Below, piece after piece: positions 1 through 7,114 of a stretch of 53,104 bases of DNA. Numbering within the stretch: the first letter of the stretch is position 1; each line of letters opens with the position of its first letter. This DNA comes from a virus. The notes below the pieces were generated by a model. The model did no database searches, was not told the DNA's origin, and saw nothing but the letters and a program-made list of their open reading frames with translations. The position numbers and the translations under genes were made by a program. The DNA is taken from the IMG/VR virus record IMGVR_UViG_3300031787_000166, positions 1 to 53,104 of that record; one strand, 5' to 3'.

Positions 1-248
1 AGCGAAATCTCAGACAAATGGGGGCTTTCCCCCAACGATGCAGAAGCCGCCGAGGGGGCTTGCCGGGGGGTGGCCGCGCAGGGGGGCGCGAGTCGCCGTG
101 GTAAGTAGCCGATGACCCCCATAAGTGCCGTGTTTACAAGGGTTTACGTTTGAGATAAGCGTGAGGGTGTTGGCTCCAACGGTGAGCCACGTTCTATCCT
201 CTCACAAGGAGACAGTCATGTCGTTCAGCAAGGTTCAGTCGGCTGCCA
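1..248. repeat. Left copy of the 248-bp imperfect terminal direct repeat
   Basis: Bases 1-248 reappear at 52857-53104 with 246 of 248 identical. The differences are A42 versus G52898 and A121 versus G52977. The repeat holds a TGGGGG-cttt-CCCCCA hairpin (19-34), several G-runs (54-58, 65-70, 81-86), two GTTTAC words 10 bp apart (132-137, 142-147), a small hairpin TGGCTC/GAGCCA (171-189), and the start of the first gene. Its right edge falls inside that gene, as expected for an assembly overlap of a circular or permuted genome rather than a tidy natural terminus. The two mismatches argue against a simple k-mer overlap. Confidence 0.95.
133..161 (+). promoter_or_regulatory. Candidate sigma70-like promoter for the first gene
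   Basis: TTTACA (133-138), a 17-nt spacer and TAAGCG (156-161) resemble -35 and -10 boxes, with the -10 box a poor match. It lies about 57 bp before the ATG at 218, in the only long noncoding region. The two GTTTAC repeats around it could instead be a protein-binding site. Confidence 0.3.
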
Positions 249-634
249 AGAAGGAGTTGTTTGGGGCACAGGTCGAGCGCATCGACCCGCTCGAACTGGT
301 CACCGACGCCAAGGGCGTCGTCAGCGGAGCGAACCTCCGCATCGACTTCGAGACGGGCGATGTCTGGGCTAGGGTCGGATGCCTCGACACCGTGGGAGAG
401 GCCGAGACTCTCCCCGCCTCGGGCAACATGCCCGCCAAGGTCGTGGACAAGTTGGGGGTGGTCGAAGACGGCGCCACCTTCATGGTGGACGCCGCGGCGA
501 CCCCCAACGAGAAGATGCACGGGATCTTCTCGATCTGGAGAGCCCCGAAGGGCTTCCTCGTGCAACTGGTGAGGCACAGCGGAGTTGCCGCCAAGGCGGC
601 TCCCGCCGCTCGCACCGCAGTCCTGAAGCGCTAA
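218..634 (+). CDS. Hypothetical protein, first gene after the noncoding region
   Basis: 138 aa, family not recognised. The ATG at 218 is preferred because AAGGAGA (206-212) precedes it; the frame is open back to a GTG at 125, which has no ribosome site. The protein has a Lys-rich N-terminal helix (SAAKKELFG), a mixed middle, and an Ala/Arg/Lys-rich C-terminal tail that could bind nucleic acid. It stands alone between the candidate promoter and a strong terminator at 654-689, so it is probably a separate, possibly highly expressed early transcript. Its first 31 bases recur at the end of the window because of the terminal repeat. Confidence 0.8.
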   Translation: MSFSKVQSAAKKELFGAQVERIDPLELVTDAKGVVSGANLRIDFETGDVWARVGCLDTVGEAETLPASGNMPAKVVDKLGVVEDGATFMVDAAATPNEKMHGIFSIWRAPKGFLVQLVRHSGVAAKAAPAARTAVLKR

Positions 635-653
635 GCGCTTCCGTCCCCTCGAA

Positions 654-689
654 GGGCAGGGCAGCCACGCGCTGCCTTGCCCTTTTTTT
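654..689 (+). terminator. Rho-independent terminator
   Basis: A GGGCAGGGCAGC stem (654-665) pairs with GCTGCCTTGCCC (671-682), with one G-T pair, across the loop CACGC. A run of seven T follows (683-689). It directly follows the first gene. The remaining bases of the 635-761 gap carry only the ribosome site of the next gene. Confidence 0.9.
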
Positions 690-761
690 GTTTTTCTGTG
701 CCGAGCCGCGTTGGTTCGGCAACCCGCAATCCGCCCCTCAAGGGCAATCAGGAGACATGCC

Positions 762-1109
762 ATGTACGCCATCTGCTACACCACCACCCCCGTCAACCGC
801 GACTCCATCCGTGAGGAAATCGAGTGGTGCCTCAAGTACGGCACCTACAACGCGCCGCGCCCCTCCCCCCTCAATATCCTCGCCACCTCGCCCGACTACT
901 ACACGGCGGTGCGCATCTCCGCCTCCCTCGCCGAGCGCGAACAGCGCGACATCGAGGTGCGGTCTATGACCTTCAACAGCGGCATCTCCGACACCCCGCT
1001 GCACACCTCCGTGCCCACGCCCACCCCACTCCACGAGGAGATCGACGCCGCCCTCGACGCCTTCGACGGCGTCCCCGCCGACACCAAGGAGGGCTCGCAG
1101 ATCCGCTGA
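762..1109 (+). CDS. Hypothetical protein
   Basis: 115 aa. The ATG at 762 is chosen because AGGAGA (750-755) lies 6 nt upstream. The N-terminal half (YAICYTTTPVNRDSIREEIE) looks like a small mixed alpha/beta domain; the C-terminal part is Pro/Thr-rich and then acidic (EEIDAALDAFDG). No family recognised. It is flanked by terminators on both sides and so is probably monocistronic. Confidence 0.7.
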   Translation: MYAICYTTTPVNRDSIREEIEWCLKYGTYNAPRPSPLNILATSPDYYTAVRISASLAEREQRDIEVRSMTFNSGISDTPLHTSVPTPTPLHEEIDAALDAFDGVPADTKEGSQIR

Positions 1110-1130
1110 CCGCATCTTCCCCCCGCCCTC

Positions 1131-1207
1131 CCTCCCCTTGACGGGGGAGGCGAGGGTTTCCTCCACCTCGCCCCTGCTGCCCGACCCACGGGCAGTGGGG
1201 GTTTTCC
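1131..1207 (+). terminator. Tandem terminator hairpins containing one CCCCCACTG site
   Basis: The first hairpin is CCTCCCC (1131-1137) with GGGGAGG (1144-1150). The second is CTGCCCG (1177-1183) with CGGGCAG (1189-1195), followed by TGGGGGTTTTCCTTT. The second hairpin overlaps a CAGTGGGGG site (1193-1201). The T-rich end supports a terminator after the 762-1109 gene. Confidence 0.65.
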
Positions 1208-1213
1208 TTTCAC

Positions 1214-1243
1214 GATTGCCGCGAAGCACGGTGCGCGGCAATC
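1214..1243. promoter_or_regulatory. Perfect 10-bp inverted repeat, possible operator or leader hairpin
   Basis: GATTGCCGCG (1214-1223) and CGCGGCAATC (1234-1243) are exact inverted repeats around a 10-nt centre, 30 bp before the ATG at 1273. No T-run follows, so it is unlikely to be a terminator. It could be an operator or an mRNA leader structure controlling the next gene. Confidence 0.55.
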
Positions 1244-1272
1244 CCAAACCAATCCCGTGCCGAGACACAGCA

Positions 1273-1869
1273 ATGGTCGCAGTCAAGAAGAACATCAAGT
1301 GCAAGATCAAGCCGGAAGACCTGCTCGCCGCGGTCGTCTGGAACCCCGGCGCTCCTCCGCTCAACATCGACCTTGGCCTCGCCGCCAAGGTCATCGAGAA
1401 GAAGCGCTCCAAGCGCACGGCCATGATCGACGAGCTCGTCGCGGAGGAGAAGGCCAAGGGACGGCCGGCGGAGCGGATCGTCGCCGCCATCATCTACGAC
1501 GCGGAGAAGGCTCCGAGGTCCACCAACCGCAAGCAACTCGCCGAACTCGGCGTCGAACTCCCAAAGGATGCGACGTGTCTCACCAACGAGGAGGTTCACC
1601 TCTTCCTGTGGCGCGTGATCAACGGGTTGGCGTTGCTCGGCATCTACCTGGTGGGCACCAACCATCTCAGCGACCGCAACCTTCTCGGTCTTCTCCTCAC
1701 CAGCATCATCGATGAGCAGATCCGCGATATCCCGCCGAACCCCGACGTGTCGGAGTTCATCGACCTGACGCCGTGCAAGACCTCGTCCGAAGATCTCGCC
1801 GTCTCCTTCCGCGACTCGCTGACCCCGCGTCCTAACCGCCCCCTGCCCACCGCCACCCCCACCGCTTGA
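1273..1869 (+). CDS. Hypothetical protein
   Basis: 198 aa. The ATG at 1273 is used; the frame is open to 1138 but that part crosses the hairpins. The N-terminus is Lys-rich (MVAVKKNIKCKIKPEDLL), the centre is charged and helical (VIEKKRSKRTAMIDELVAEE), and a hydrophobic helix (LFLWRVINGLALLGIYLVG, about residues 107-125) precedes a Pro/Thr tail. It may be DNA-binding or membrane-associated; no family is recognised. Terminators precede and follow it. Confidence 0.75.
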   Translation: MVAVKKNIKCKIKPEDLLAAVVWNPGAPPLNIDLGLAAKVIEKKRSKRTAMIDELVAEEKAKGRPAERIVAAIIYDAEKAPRSTNRKQLAELGVELPKDATCLTNEEVHLFLWRVINGLALLGIYLVGTNHLSDRNLLGLLLTSIIDEQIRDIPPNPDVSEFIDLTPCKTSSEDLAVSFRDSLTPRPNRPLPTATPTA

Positions 1870-1885
1870 CTCACCGCCCATGTCT

Positions 1886-1925
1886 CCCCCCTCGCACCGA
1901 GTCGTTTGGTGCGGGGGGGTTTCTC
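1886..1925 (+). terminator. Rho-independent terminator
   Basis: CCCCCC-T-CGCACC (1886-1898) pairs with GGTGCG-GGGGGG (1908-1919) with one bulged T, followed by TTTCTC. It lies directly after the 1273-1869 gene. Confidence 0.85.
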
Positions 1926-1946
1926 ATTCACCCACTGGACAACACA

Positions 1947-2198
1947 ATGCGCTCCGACTTCGTCATCTTTGAGCCTCACCCGACCGACATCGACCGCGTC
2001 CGCGTCACCGTCAAGTGCGTGGACTGCAACAAGAACCACTCGTTCGACATGGACGAGGCCGCATTCTTCTCGGGGATGGAGAAGCGCCGCAACGGCGCGC
2101 TCATCCAAGTCGCCTTCCCAAACCTCGCACCTGAACACCGCGAGATGCTCGTCTCCCGAATCTGCCCATCGTGCTTCGACGCCGTCACCCCCGACTAA
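1947..2198 (+). CDS. Small zinc-ribbon-like protein
   Basis: 83 aa. Two Cys pairs, CVDC (near residue 24) and CPSC (near 74), could bind one zinc ion. Between them is an acidic/aromatic segment (FDMDEAAFFSGMEKRR). There is no Shine-Dalgarno sequence; the leader is C/A-rich and follows the terminator directly, like the leader of the gene at 4305. Function unknown. It starts a run of close-packed small genes. Confidence 0.7.
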   Translation: MRSDFVIFEPHPTDIDRVRVTVKCVDCNKNHSFDMDEAAFFSGMEKRRNGALIQVAFPNLAPEHREMLVSRICPSCFDAVTPD

Positions 2199-2207
2199 GG
2201 GAAACCC

Positions 2208-2453
2208 ATGCCCAAGCCCAAGCTCAAGACCGCCATGCTCGACCGAGCCGACGTCCCCCCTCCCCCGCTGCATCTCTTCCGTCTCAGATGCACTTATCAA
2301 TCAACCCACGAAGGCGAGCCCCACTACATCGTCGGCACCTGCCGCGAGGCGGTCGCCGAACTGTGGTACAGCCTCAACATGCGGGACATGGAAGACCCGT
2401 GCGAACTGGTCATCGACCAGATCCGCAGCGCCGAGGAGTCGTACCCCGCATGA
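2208..2453 (+). CDS. Hypothetical protein
   Basis: 81 aa, beginning 9 nt after the previous stop with AAGGGA just upstream. A basic N-terminus (PKPKLKTAM) is followed by a small mixed fold ending acidic. Its stop overlaps the next ATG (ATGA). No family recognised. Confidence 0.65.
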   Translation: MPKPKLKTAMLDRADVPPPPLHLFRLRCTYQSTHEGEPHYIVGTCREAVAELWYSLNMRDMEDPCELVIDQIRSAEESYPA

Positions 2454-2746
2454 ACCCGGCCCGCTACAAACCCGCAATGGCCTGCCCGTGGGGTCACATC
2501 GAATCCTCGCAGACCGTCGCTCCTGGCATCTACTTCGTGCAGACCGCAAGCCACGGCGGATACCGCCTCTTGCCCGAGGTCTACGCCCGCATGCCCCAGC
2601 ACCTCCGCGAGTACTCCTTCACCAAGGACCAGTGGTTCGAGCAGGACTGCTCGTGGTGCGCCGTCGTCCTCGCCTTCCCAGAACACTTCAGTCCGGCCTA
2701 CATCGAGGCCGCCCGCCAGACCGAGCAAAGGAACTACAAGCCATGA
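2450..2746 (+). CDS. DUF7007-like protein
   Basis: 98 aa. The pattern CPWGHIESSQTVAPGIYFV, then ASHGGYRL, then DQWFEQDCSWCAVVLAF matches what I recall of the DUF7007 domain (PWG...APG...T.SHGG..L...W.EEDC.WA), found in plasmid and phage proteins; its function is not known to me. The start is the ATG overlapping the previous stop, and the stop overlaps the next ATG, so the three genes from 2208 to 3108 are translationally coupled. Assignment is by pattern memory only. Confidence 0.65.
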   Translation: MNPARYKPAMACPWGHIESSQTVAPGIYFVQTASHGGYRLLPEVYARMPQHLREYSFTKDQWFEQDCSWCAVVLAFPEHFSPAYIEAARQTEQRNYKP

Positions 2747-3108
2747 AGCAAGCACACATCCGCATCGACATCGAACTGCCTCCCGACGCACCCGAACCCA
2801 TGGCGGACAGCATCAACCGCTATGTCCAATCCATGCTTCGTCTCGCCTATCCCACGCTCGGCTCCAACTGCTGGCTCGACGACATCACCGAGCCAACCAC
2901 CAATCCCGAGCCGGCCGCCACGCCGGTCGAGTGGAAGGTCTCGTGCATCGCCCTCGAGCATTGGACCCGCACCTTCCGCGTCAAGGCGGCGACCCCGAGC
3001 GACGCCATCCAGTACGCCATGGAGCACGGCATCATCCACCACGACGAGTTCATCGACACCGAATCCCTCTCCAACTGGAGCGCCAAGCGTTGCGACCCCC
3101 AGTCCTGA
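2743..3108 (+). CDS. Hypothetical protein
   Basis: 121 aa, ATG overlapping the previous stop. The N-terminal 40 residues form a beta-alpha unit (AHIRIDIELPPDAPEPMADS). The second half (WTRTFRVKAATPSDAIQYAM) resembles small 'DpnD/PcfM-like' or ferredoxin-like folds in which a strand is followed by an 'A..A...A' helix, but this is only an impression. Confidence 0.65.
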   Translation: MKQAHIRIDIELPPDAPEPMADSINRYVQSMLRLAYPTLGSNCWLDDITEPTTNPEPAATPVEWKVSCIALEHWTRTFRVKAATPSDAIQYAMEHGIIHHDEFIDTESLSNWSAKRCDPQS

Positions 3109-3155
3109 CCGTCACCCCTTTACAATCTTCCAACTCTGTGTAACATAGGAGACTC

Positions 3156-3410
3156 GTGTCCCAACCCAAACTCAACATCAACGACTTCGTCATCCTCTCA
3201 CCGCGCCGTGTCCGCCTCCTATCCGACACGGACATGACGCCCGACCGGTTCTACCTCGTCTCTGTCCTCGAGGACAAGGGCGACAACTTCGACTTCGAGA
3301 TCCTCGACTCCGGCCCGTGCGCCCTTGTCGAGGCCCTCGCCATATCCGGCTGCATGAAGGGGCAGCGGGTGTGGTTACCAGGAGATCCCTTCGGAGACAG
3401 CGACCAATGA
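3156..3410 (+). CDS. Hypothetical protein, GTG start
   Basis: 84 aa. AGGAGA (3147-3152) sits just before the GTG at 3156, which decides the start. The sequence reads like a small beta-barrel (NDFVILSPRRVRLLSDTD and RFYLVSVLEDKG). Its stop overlaps the ATG of the DUF932-like gene. TTTACA/TAACAT boxes at 3119-3146 look promoter-like but sit too close to the start codon. Confidence 0.65.
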   Translation: MSQPKLNINDFVILSPRRVRLLSDTDMTPDRFYLVSVLEDKGDNFDFEILDSGPCALVEALAISGCMKGQRVWLPGDPFGDSDQ

Positions 3411-4228
3411 CATCTCTCATACTTCACGCCGGCGGCTACTCCGCCAGCCTCGCCGACGTCACCAACGTGGCGACCCCCCGTCCGACCGCATCGCACTTCC
3501 CCATCCCGCACCGCCTGTTCCTCGACACCGTGCTCGAGGCCCTCTCCTACCACGGCTACGCCGTGACCAGTCAGGAGCACGGGCTCATGGGCAAGGGCGG
3601 CGAGGACTACTTCGGAGTCATCACCCTCGACCGCACCTCGGCCGACGGCGACTACACCCACGTCCTCGGTCTCCGCAACTCGCACCGCATGAAGTTCTCA
3701 GCACAGGCCGTGCTCGGAACCCGCGTCTTCGTCTGCGACAACCTCGCCTTCCGCTCGTCGGACGCCGTGGTCAAGTTCAGCCGCAAGCACACGGCCTTCA
3801 TCCTCCGAGACTTCCCCCGCATCTGCATCGACAAGGTCGCCGAGCTCCCCGGCTACTTCGACTCGACCGAGCAGCAGATCTCCCGATGGAAGAACCTCTT
3901 CCTCGGCACCGACCCAGTCGAGGTGCGCAAGAACGCAGCCGACCTGTGCATGACCGCCCTCGTCAAGGGCGCCACCAACGGACGGCTCCTGCCCCGTGTC
4001 TGGCACGAGTTCACCCGTCCCGACGGACCCGGCGGACACAACGCCCTCAAGGGCGACACGGTGTGGTCCCTCTTCAACGCCTTCACCGAGGTCGAGAAGC
4101 ACACCGACTCGCCCGCCGAGTCGCAGCGCCGCACCGCCCGCCTCTCCTCCATCATCGACGGCACCTGCCGTGCGATCGACGAGGAGAACGAGGAGCGCTT
4201 CAACTTCCAAGGCTCCCTCTACACCTGA
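3407..4228 (+). CDS. DUF932-like phage/plasmid protein
   Basis: 273 aa, ATG overlapping the previous stop. The central run GLRNSHRMKFSAQAVLGTRV followed by FVCDNLAF is the signature I associate with DUF932 (phage/plasmid-like proteins): 'R.SHD.S......G..VFVCDN..F'. A long helical C-terminal half with DTVWSLFNAFTEVEKH also fits. The biochemical role of the family is not established to my knowledge; such genes are common in plasmids and in early phage regions. It ends before a terminator at 4251. Confidence 0.75.
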   Translation: MTSLILHAGGYSASLADVTNVATPRPTASHFPIPHRLFLDTVLEALSYHGYAVTSQEHGLMGKGGEDYFGVITLDRTSADGDYTHVLGLRNSHRMKFSAQAVLGTRVFVCDNLAFRSSDAVVKFSRKHTAFILRDFPRICIDKVAELPGYFDSTEQQISRWKNLFLGTDPVEVRKNAADLCMTALVKGATNGRLLPRVWHEFTRPDGPGGHNALKGDTVWSLFNAFTEVEKHTDSPAESQRRTARLSSIIDGTCRAIDEENEERFNFQGSLYT

Positions 4229-4250
4229 TCCCACGCCGCCCCCACAACGA

Positions 4251-4278
4251 CCCGCCGATGCGACCGGCGGGCCTCTTT
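4251..4278 (+). terminator. Rho-independent terminator with GATGCGAC loop
   Basis: CCCGCCG (4251-4257) pairs with CGGCGGG (4265-4271), followed by CCTCTTT. The loop region GATGCGACC is shared with the terminator at 6814-6841. Confidence 0.8.
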
Positions 4279-4304
4279 CCCATTCACACCCACCGAGACA
4301 ACCC

Positions 4305-4772
4305 ATGCGAGTCAACATCATCGACACCAAGATCGAGATCCCCCGCTCCCTCTTCCCCACGATCTGCCGACACCTGCGTACCTCCACCTTCCTCAATCCC
4401 CGCAACATGGGCGGCGGCCGCTATGGCAAGGACGGCAGGGAGGAATCGTGGTTCTCAGGGGTCAACATGCTGGAACTGAAGAAGCACCTCGAGGCCGACG
4501 ACCTGCCCGCCGTCCTCGAGGAGTTCGGTTTCGAGGTCTCCCTTCAGGTCAGCACCGGCTCCATCATCGACCTGATGTACGACAACAAGCGAGGCGACGA
4601 GGGCATCCTCTTCGACTACATCGCCCAGGTCCTGCCTAGAAAGCACACCGTCACATGGTCCGACAATGACGGCGACTTCTACCAATGGCAGATCAGCAAC
4701 AAGCAACTCCGCACCATCGACGGCGTCGTCACATTCCCCAGGCCCCGTTCCAAGAAGAAGAGGACCAAGTGA
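4305..4772 (+). CDS. Hypothetical protein
   Basis: 155 aa. The ATG at 4305 follows an A/C-rich leader without a Shine-Dalgarno sequence, similar to the leader of the gene at 1947. N-terminal beta/alpha segment, a Gly/basic loop (NMGGGRYGKDGREESWFSG), an acidic middle, and a basic C-terminus (PRPRSKKKRTK) suggesting nucleic-acid contact. No family recognised. Its stop overlaps the GTG start of the next gene. Confidence 0.7.
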   Translation: MRVNIIDTKIEIPRSLFPTICRHLRTSTFLNPRNMGGGRYGKDGREESWFSGVNMLELKKHLEADDLPAVLEEFGFEVSLQVSTGSIIDLMYDNKRGDEGILFDYIAQVLPRKHTVTWSDNDGDFYQWQISNKQLRTIDGVVTFPRPRSKKKRTK

Positions 4773-5470
4773 ACTCCCCCCGATTCCTCCACCGCGGCGC
4801 CTCCTACCCCCTGCTCACGTGGACCAGCACGATGGATTGCTGGTCGTGGTCCCTGCCTGCCGGCAAGGACGGCTCGTGCCCGATGGAGTCCCGCGCGCCG
4901 GGCTCCATCTGCAACTCGTGCTACGCGCAGCAGAACCGCTACCGCTTCTCCAACGTCCGCAACGCACAGGCCGCCCGCCTCTCCTTCCTGAAGGAGTCGC
5001 CCTATGCCTGCGAGTGGGCACTCACCACCTTCCTTCAGGAGGAGCGCCCCATCTACTTCCGTGTCCACGACAGCGGCGACTTCCACACCATCGACGCCAT
5101 CCGCATGTGGACCCGCATCTGCACCGCCGCACCCGACACCAACTTCTGGTTCCCGACCCGCGGTTGGATCTTCCCCCACTGGTTGCCCGCCCTGCAGAAG
5201 CTCAACGAGCTGCCGCATGTCAGCGTCCGTCCGTCGGCCATCCACTTCGGCGACGCCCCGCCCTTCGGGCTCGGGCTCTCCGCCGGCACGATGTCCGCCG
5301 CCGAGCACCCGTTCTCCGTCATGTCCTGCCCCAAGTCCGTGAAACACACGACCTGCCTCACCGAGTCGTGCCGCCGCTGTTGGTCCAAGGACACCGCCGT
5401 CAACTACCTGCCCCACGGACGCCTTCTTCCCGACCGACCCGTGCCCCTCACCATCGGAGCCACTTCTTGA
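4769..5470 (+). CDS. GP88-like protein with cysteine motifs
   Basis: 233 aa, GTG start overlapping the previous stop (GTGA). The pattern LPAGKDGSCPM...CNSCYAQQNRYRF, then YFRVHDSGDFHTIDAIRMW and FWFPTRGW, is what I associate with the mycobacteriophage gp88 family (SCP..C..CYA and 'R.HDSGDF'). A Cys cluster near residues 32-51 and more Cys near the C-terminus (VMSCPK, CLTESCRRCW) suggest a bound metal or iron-sulfur centre. Function is unknown; the Cys pattern resembles radical-SAM-like phage proteins, but I do not see a clear CxxxCxxC. A CCCCCACTG site lies inside at 5173. Confidence 0.7.
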   Translation: MNSPRFLHRGASYPLLTWTSTMDCWSWSLPAGKDGSCPMESRAPGSICNSCYAQQNRYRFSNVRNAQAARLSFLKESPYACEWALTTFLQEERPIYFRVHDSGDFHTIDAIRMWTRICTAAPDTNFWFPTRGWIFPHWLPALQKLNELPHVSVRPSAIHFGDAPPFGLGLSAGTMSAAEHPFSVMSCPKSVKHTTCLTESCRRCWSKDTAVNYLPHGRLLPDRPVPLTIGATS

Positions 5471-5862
5471 CCCGCCACCCGCCCGCCACCGTCGAGGTCA
5501 TCGACGTCGAGGTCGAGTCCAACACCATCTTCCTCCTCTGCCGTTGGAACAAGTCCGAAGACCGCTCCTCGTCCGTGGTCCTCGAGGGGTGGTTCGACCA
5601 CGATCGACACTGCGGAATCGACGGCGTCGTCACCGACATGGGCGACGACCTCATCGACCACCTGCCCGCCGAACTCTGCCGCATGGTCCTCCACTACTGC
5701 ATCGACTTCTTCGATGCGGAGCAGTGGCTCCGCGATCACCTCTCCGAGACCAACCAGGAGGAAGGGAAGATCTTCCGTTCCCCTCAACCGCCCGACCACG
5801 ACGCGCTCGCCAAGGAGCAGCGCATGCTCAACGAAGAAAGGAATCCCGATGCCAAAGCGTGA
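5467..5862 (+). CDS. Hypothetical protein, TTG start
   Basis: 131 aa. The only start consistent with the spacing is TTG at 5467, overlapping the previous stop as TTGA. Two other genes (11734, 44088) use the same arrangement. The protein is acidic, with a beta-rich N-terminal half (VEVIDVEVESNTIFLLCRW) and a charged helical C-terminus. No family recognised. Its end overlaps the start of a 32-aa membrane peptide. Confidence 0.65.
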   Translation: MTRHPPATVEVIDVEVESNTIFLLCRWNKSEDRSSSVVLEGWFDHDRHCGIDGVVTDMGDDLIDHLPAELCRMVLHYCIDFFDAEQWLRDHLSETNQEEGKIFRSPQPPDHDALAKEQRMLNEERNPDAKA

Positions 5863-5947
5863 ACCGTCCCTGGGGCGGTTCTTAAACCCAGCCACCCTCT
5901 ACTTCTTACTCGTCATCGTCCTCTTCCTCACACTCTGTTCAACCTGA
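5849..5947 (+). CDS. 32-aa single-pass membrane peptide
   Basis: A short frame beginning MPKREPSLGRFLNPATLYF and ending in the hydrophobic helix FLLVIVLFLTLC. GAAAGGA precedes the ATG, and the ORF overlaps the end of the previous gene by 14 nt. The positively charged N-terminus with one membrane span suggests an N-in inner-membrane peptide. Such peptides in early phage regions can be lysis regulators or exclusion proteins, but nothing here decides that. Confidence 0.6.
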   Translation: MPKREPSLGRFLNPATLYFLLVIVLFLTLCST

Positions 5948-5957
5948 GACACCAACC

Positions 5958-6596
5958 ATGCAAGACCACATCTCCGAATCCATCGCCTCCTCCGAGGCGC
6001 TCGCCTGCTCCCTGCGCGGCCTGATCAACACGATCCGCCGCGAGCACCCCGCCCCGCCCCCCGTCCCCGGCCTGACCACGGCGCGCTTCTGCGACCTGCT
6101 CACCCCGGACTGCGTCACACCCACCCACGAGGAGTCCAACCTGCTCGACCGCATCGAGCACCTCATCGACCGCCGCGTCGAGTCCGCCATCGCCGACAAG
6201 ATCCTGACCGAGCACCAGATCGACGACCTCTTCAAGGAGCGGGCCAAGGAACTCGAGGACACCTACTGGTTCGAGCGCATGGTCAACCGCATGATCGACA
6301 ACCGCACCGAGTCGATCGGCGAGGAACTGACGAACGACACCCAGTTCATCCGCTCCCTCGTGACCGAACTCAACAGCAACATCAACGAGGAGATCCGCGA
6401 CGGCATCAAGGCCGAGTACCAGTCGGGAGACTTCGACGACAAGGTCGAGGAGGTCTTCGTCGACAAGTTCATCCGGCTCCTCGACCAGCTCGACGAGGAG
6501 AGCCTCGACGCACTCGCCGCCGCCGTGCTCAAGCGCATCGAGCTCCGCCCCCGCAACTCCTCCGCCACCTTCACCCCCACCACCCCCGGCACCTGA
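5958..6596 (+). CDS. Acidic helical/coiled-coil protein
   Basis: 212 aa, strongly acidic and helical. After a Pro-rich linker (PAPPPVPG, near residues 31-38) comes a long run of heptad-like segments (LDRIEHLIDRRVESAIADK; KVEEVFVDKFIRLLDQL). It probably forms a coiled-coil oligomer or a charge-mimic/partner-binding protein; no family recognised. The leader has no Shine-Dalgarno sequence. Confidence 0.7.
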   Translation: MQDHISESIASSEALACSLRGLINTIRREHPAPPPVPGLTTARFCDLLTPDCVTPTHEESNLLDRIEHLIDRRVESAIADKILTEHQIDDLFKERAKELEDTYWFERMVNRMIDNRTESIGEELTNDTQFIRSLVTELNSNINEEIRDGIKAEYQSGDFDDKVEEVFVDKFIRLLDQLDEESLDALAAAVLKRIELRPRNSSATFTPTTPGT

Positions 6597-6602
6597 ACCA
6601 CC

Positions 6603-6806
6603 ATGAAACTCCAACACGACCACGTCGCCCTCATCATCTCTTCAAAGGACCTGCCCCGCTACATCGACGCCATCACGGAGGGACATGCTTCCATCCGCCT
6701 TGTCCTGTCATCATCCAATGACAACGGGGAGATCGAACGACTGACCCGCGAGGCCAACCGCCTGAAGGAACTCCTCTTCCGCCTCGAGGACCTGAACCGC
6801 AAGTGA
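6603..6806 (+). CDS. Small coiled-coil protein
   Basis: 67 aa, 6 nt after the previous stop, no Shine-Dalgarno sequence. A short mixed N-terminal part is followed by a C-terminal leucine heptad helix (EIERLTREANRLKELLFRLE). Unknown function; probably co-translated with the upstream coiled-coil gene. A terminator follows. Confidence 0.65.
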   Translation: MKLQHDHVALIISSKDLPRYIDAITEGHASIRLVLSSSNDNGEIERLTREANRLKELLFRLEDLNRK

Positions 6807-6813
6807 CCGCACC

Positions 6814-6841
6814 GAGGGGGCGATGCGACCGCCCCTCTCCT
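6814..6841 (+). terminator. Terminator-like hairpin with GATGCGAC loop
   Basis: GAGGGGGCG (6814-6822) pairs with CGCCCCTC (6830-6837), followed by TCCTCC. It uses the same loop bases as the hairpin at 4251. A CCCCCACTG site (6845-6853) follows immediately. Confidence 0.6.
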
Positions 6842-6862
6842 CCGCCCCCACTGGAACCACAC

Positions 6863-7114
6863 ATGCCAAAGCCCGTCGACACCACCCACTACTACCGCAA
6901 CCACCTCTCTCCGCTCGTCGGCTGCCGCGTCATCGCCATCCTCGTCGACGGCGAGGACCCGTACGACCGCCCGTACATCGGCTACCATTTACACGACGAC
7001 AAGACTGGCAAGACCTACGAACTCGTCGCCCTCGCCGACCCCGAGGGCAACGGACCCGGCCACCTCGCCATCACCCTCCTCACCGCCTCCAACACACTGG
7101 ACACCACCCCATGA
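6863..7114 (+). CDS. Hypothetical protein
   Basis: 83 aa. Starts MPKPVDTTHYYRNHLSPLVG and continues with a beta-strand-rich body (CRVIAILVDGEDPYDRPYIG) like a small SH3/OB-type barrel. No family recognised. Stop overlaps the next ATG (ATGA). Confidence 0.65.
   Translation: MPKPVDTTHYYRNHLSPLVGCRVIAILVDGEDPYDRPYIGYHLHDDKTGKTYELVALADPEGNGPGHLAITLLTASNTLDTTP

Noticed and set aside
3119-3146. TTTACA-16-TAACAT promoter-like boxes
   Set aside because: The -10 box abuts the ribosome site of the gene at 3156, leaving no leader; probably chance.
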